From: Candidatus Omnitrophota bacterium
Lineage (GTDB): Bacteria > Omnitrophota > Gorgyraeia > Zapsychrales > Zapsychraceae
DNA length: 6,559 nt
Direction: 5' to 3'
Assembly: GCA_020430005.1 (NCBI GenBank)
Contig: JAGQKQ010000104.1
Location: 1 to 6,559 of the forward strand
The notes beneath the pieces were generated by a model. That model had not been told where the DNA came from. It searched no databases and saw nothing but the letters and a program-made list of their open reading frames with translations. Shown here one piece after another: positions 4,324 through 6,559 of the stretch. The first letter of the stretch is position 1. Each line of letters opens with the position of its first letter. A program made the translations under genes and the position numbers.

Positions 4324-6333
4324 ATGCGACCAAAAACTTTTATCATAATACTGACGATGGTAGTCAGTGCCGGCTTGTTTCTTGCCGCGCCGATGTCTCA
4401 CGCGACAGATCCGGATTTGGAGGTGTGGTGCTGTCGTGATGCCGCGCTGATGGGAGCAGGGCCTTGTACAACGGAAGAACTTCTGTTGGCTAAAAAAGCT
4501 TCTGTTGCTCTTCCTGCGGAAGGCGAAGAAGTTCTGGCCGACTATAAAGCCCAGTATCTCGCGCAGGCTGAGAGTTATAAGAATTTTGAAAATTCCTATC
4601 AGTATGGCCATGACTCCGGTTATTCAGATGATTCGGGATCATCAGCTGTAACTGAATCGGAAACACCGTCCCATACGAAGGTGGAACTGGTGAAGTTTGA
4701 TAAAATGGATCTTCAAGATGCCACGTCTGAAGCTTTGGAGCAGACCGGAATGGATACCACTGCTGATAAAGCCAGGGAAAAGAAAATGATGCAGGCCATG
4801 AAACAGTGGAAAGAGGATGAAATGCATGAGCCGAAAGTCAATTTTCAATCCGGATCTCAAGCCGAAGAAATTTCAGATGCTGAGCTGGATGCCATGGACG
4901 CGGAAATGATGGCCGAAGATGATCCGGATATGAAATACACCCATGAAGATTTTCAATTGGCCCAGAATATGAACATGGAGCCGAAAAGTGTTCAGAGTGG
5001 TTATACAGAGCAGGAATTAACCGCTGATGTTAAAGATCAGGATATGGATTATTTGCGTTCGCGAAGTAAGATTGACGAAAGTTATATTGAAGCGAAAAGC
5101 ATTAAACTGAATAAAGGAACAAAACCGGACACGAGTAATGATCCGGTACCGGTTATTCAAACAGACGAAGAAATTATTCGTAGTTTGATTAAACAACCGT
5201 ATAAAGACAAACGTATTGATCTGGATTTTGATGAGGTTAAACTGAGTGATATTTTTATGACGTTGGGAAAAGCCGCGGATGTGAATGTGGTTATTGATCC
5301 GGCGTATAAAAGTTTGCTTCTCGATCTTCATCTTAAGCAAGTTACGCTGGAAGAAGCGTTCATTCTTATCGGTAACGCGTATGATTTAGGATTCAAACGT
5401 GTTAGTCAATCGCTTTATGTTACCGGTAAGGAAAAAATTAAATCTGAAAATTCTGTTTCAAAAGTTCTTAAGCTGAAAAATGTCAGCGTTAAAGAAGCGG
5501 AAACCTTGGTGGAAGACCTTGTGGATAATATCAGTATCAGTGAAGAATTGAACAGTATTATCGTAACCGGCGATCCGAAAATGATTCAGGATGTTGAAGC
5601 CATTCTTTACGGAATTGATAAACCTCAACCACAGGTTATTCTTGAAGCTAAAATTATCGAAGTTAATAAAGACGCGCTTAAAGAATTGGGCGTGGATTGG
5701 CAGGACGAGATCCGTATCAGTTCACAAGAGGGCGGACGTCCGCTTGATCTGGATGATGATGAAAATCCGTCAAGTTCAATTTACCGTATAGCGCGTTTCC
5801 AGCGAACACCGCTTCAGTTTGAGACAGCGATTAAAATGCTGGAAAATCAAAATAAAGCCAAAATCTTGTCTAACCCTCGTGTTAGCACATTAAACGATAA
5901 AGAAGCGGAGATCTTTGTTGGAGACAGGCTTCCCTATACTGTTACTAACGTAGCGGGTGGGGTTGTCACTACAGAGGTTCGTTGGGTTGAGCCGGGTATC
6001 CGTTTAACGATTACACCGTCGATCATTGAAGACGATTTCGTGGTGATTAAAGTGGAGCCGGAAGTCAGTTTTATCTTTGCCTTCCGTGGTCCTAATGACG
6101 AGTTTCCGCACGTGAAAACACGTGAAGCCACAGCATTTGTGCGAGTGGAAGACCGTCAACCGTTTGTTTTAGGAGGGCTTTTAAGCCAGGAAGATAAAGC
6201 AAATCTTTTCAAAGTACCGTTCTTAGGTGATGTTCCGTTATTGGGTAATCTGTTCAGTTATGAACAAAATACCATTACGGATACAGAATTGATTATTACC
6301 ATTACACCGACAATTGTGCACGGTCAGCAGTAA
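4324..6333 (+). CDS. pilQ: Outer-membrane secretin, PilQ/GspD family, with an unusual acidic N-terminal extension
   Basis: This 669-residue protein would form the outer-membrane pore for the fibre. Residues 1-27 are a Sec signal peptide (MRPKTFIII..., probable cleavage after SHA). The mature start holds three cysteines in WCCRDAALMGAGPC (35-48). Residues about 50-295 are acidic, Met- and Gln-rich and probably mostly disordered, with no AMIN domain, which PilQ proteins often carry here. An N0/STN domain follows (about 297-368), then one N1 domain (about 377-434, with LKLKNVSVKEAETLV and LNSIIVTG). The secretin core is 437-665: VILEAKIIEVN, SNPRVSTLNDKEAEIFVGDRLPYT, VEPGIRLTITP, and the signature VPFLGDVPLLGNLF (631-644). 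It ends directly after TPTIV with no S-domain for a pilotin. It is last in the operon, one base after pilP, ends in tandem stops TAATAA, and a terminator follows. The secretin call is firm; PilQ rather than GspD rests on the neighbours. Confidence 0.93.
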   Translation: MRPKTFIIILTMVVSAGLFLAAPMSHATDPDLEVWCCRDAALMGAGPCTTEELLLAKKASVALPAEGEEVLADYKAQYLAQAESYKNFENSYQYGHDSGYSDDSGSSAVTESETPSHTKVELVKFDKMDLQDATSEALEQTGMDTTADKAREKKMMQAMKQWKEDEMHEPKVNFQSGSQAEEISDAELDAMDAEMMAEDDPDMKYTHEDFQLAQNMNMEPKSVQSGYTEQELTADVKDQDMDYLRSRSKIDESYIEAKSIKLNKGTKPDTSNDPVPVIQTDEEIIRSLIKQPYKDKRIDLDFDEVKLSDIFMTLGKAADVNVVIDPAYKSLLLDLHLKQVTLEEAFILIGNAYDLGFKRVSQSLYVTGKEKIKSENSVSKVLKLKNVSVKEAETLVEDLVDNISISEELNSIIVTGDPKMIQDVEAILYGIDKPQPQVILEAKIIEVNKDALKELGVDWQDEIRISSQEGGRPLDLDDDENPSSSIYRIARFQRTPLQFETAIKMLENQNKAKILSNPRVSTLNDKEAEIFVGDRLPYTVTNVAGGVVTTEVRWVEPGIRLTITPSIIEDDFVVIKVEPEVSFIFAFRGPNDEFPHVKTREATAFVRVEDRQPFVLGGLLSQEDKANLFKVPFLGDVPLLGNLFSYEQNTITDTELIITITPTIVHGQQ

Positions 6334-6361
6334 TAAAAGAAAAGGTTGAAAATTGGTTATT

Positions 6362-6401
6362 AACAGCCCCGCTTAAAAGCTTTTGAGTGGGGCTGTTTTT
6401 T
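6362..6401 (+). terminator. Strong intrinsic terminator of the pil operon
   Basis: AACAGCCCC (6362-6370) pairs perfectly with GGGGCTGTT (6389-6397). The inner bases continue the stem with AT and G-U pairs up to a small AAGCTT-like loop, giving about 15 bp. Six T residues (6396-6401) follow. It lies 28 bases after the secretin stop and ends the operon before the next prepilin gene. Confidence 0.9.
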
Positions 6402-6439
6402 CGTGGAATATAAAGATGATGATTGGAAGTGAGTGCCCA

Positions 6440-6559
6440 ATGTCCCCAAAAACAATAAAGAAAAACAATGCCTTCACATTAATTGAAGTTTTAGTCGGAA
6501 TGATCATCATTGTGGCTATGTCGGCGGCAGCCTGGATGGCGGTCACAGCATTGCGTGCA
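6440..6559 (+). CDS. Prepilin-like / minor pseudopilin, N-terminal part (3'-truncated by window edge)
   Basis: The first 40 residues give a class III prepilin signal: a basic leader MSPKTIKKNNA, then FTLIEVLVGMIIIVAMSAAAWM. Phe at +1 and Glu at +5 are present, followed by a hydrophobic helix. The residue before the cleavage point is Ala rather than the normal Gly, which prepilin peptidases process less well. Two in-frame ATGs further upstream (6416 and 6419) would add up to eight residues. I chose 6440 because the leader length is typical, with a weak GGAAG (6425-6429) 10 bases before it; GGA at 6405-6407 could serve 6416 instead. It lies after the operon terminator, so it needs its own promoter or read-through. 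Minor pilins that prime the fibre are often encoded beside such operons, but the body of the protein is not visible. Confidence 0.8.
   Translation, partial: MSPKTIKKNNAFTLIEVLVGMIIIVAMSAAAWMAVTALRA

Noticed and set aside
4700..5000. Copper- or silver-binding Met motif in the secretin extension
   Set aside because: The Met residues do not form the regular MxxM or MxM series with His expected of such sites, and no metal genes are nearby; composition alone is not enough.
5017..5340. Minus-strand open frame of 107 codons within the secretin gene
   Set aside because: It is antisense to the conserved secretin N0 region, has a composition typical of reverse-frame shadow translation and shows no family match.

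Overview
The window reads as a type IV pilus / type II secretion-like assembly locus of a Gram-negative-type (two-membrane) bacterium. A secretin with a Sec signal peptide, a PilP-type lipoprotein and inner-membrane PilN/PilO-type proteins together require an outer membrane. Base composition is moderate to slightly AT-rich. The gene set resembles hybrid T4P/T2SS loci of PVC-related and other deep-branching phyla (an Omnitrophota-like genome would fit). That taxonomic guess rests on architecture and pilin style only and is weak.

Layout, all on the + strand: (1) the 3' part of a PilC/GspF inner-membrane platform gene (1-927, 5' end outside the window); (2) a 302-base non-coding region (928-1229) with a very good sigma-54 (-24/-12) promoter match, a separate extended -10 sigma-70-like match, and several small palindromes; (3) a major-pilin-like gene (1230-1634); (4) a perfect 7-bp inverted repeat straddling the pilin stop codon; (5) a tightly packed assembly operon: a PilM-PilN (GspL-like) fusion (1679-3229), PilO (3226-3849), PilP (3846-4322) and a secretin (4324-6333), joined by two ATGA stop/start overlaps and one 1-base gap; (6) a strong intrinsic terminator (6362-6401); (7) the first 40 codons of another prepilin-like gene (6440 to the window end).

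How they would work together (family knowledge): the PilC/GspF platform and a cytoplasmic ATPase (not in the window) polymerise the pilin after prepilin peptidase cleavage. The PilM-N fusion, PilO and PilP form the alignment complex that spans cytoplasm and periplasm and couples the platform to the outer-membrane secretin pore. The sigma-54 promoter would let pilin, and possibly the assembly operon, be induced separately from the upstream platform gene. The hairpin after the pilin could keep pilin mRNA in excess over the assembly genes.

I see no evidence for a wholly new system. The less ordinary points are the PilM-PilN fusion with eroded nucleotide-binding motifs, an unusual roughly 270-residue acidic, Met-rich, partly repetitive extension before the secretin N0 domain with three cysteines near its mature end, the sigma-54 promoter with a long leader, and a following prepilin with Ala instead of Gly at the cleavage site. 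I see no tRNA, rRNA, CRISPR, insertion sequence or origin.
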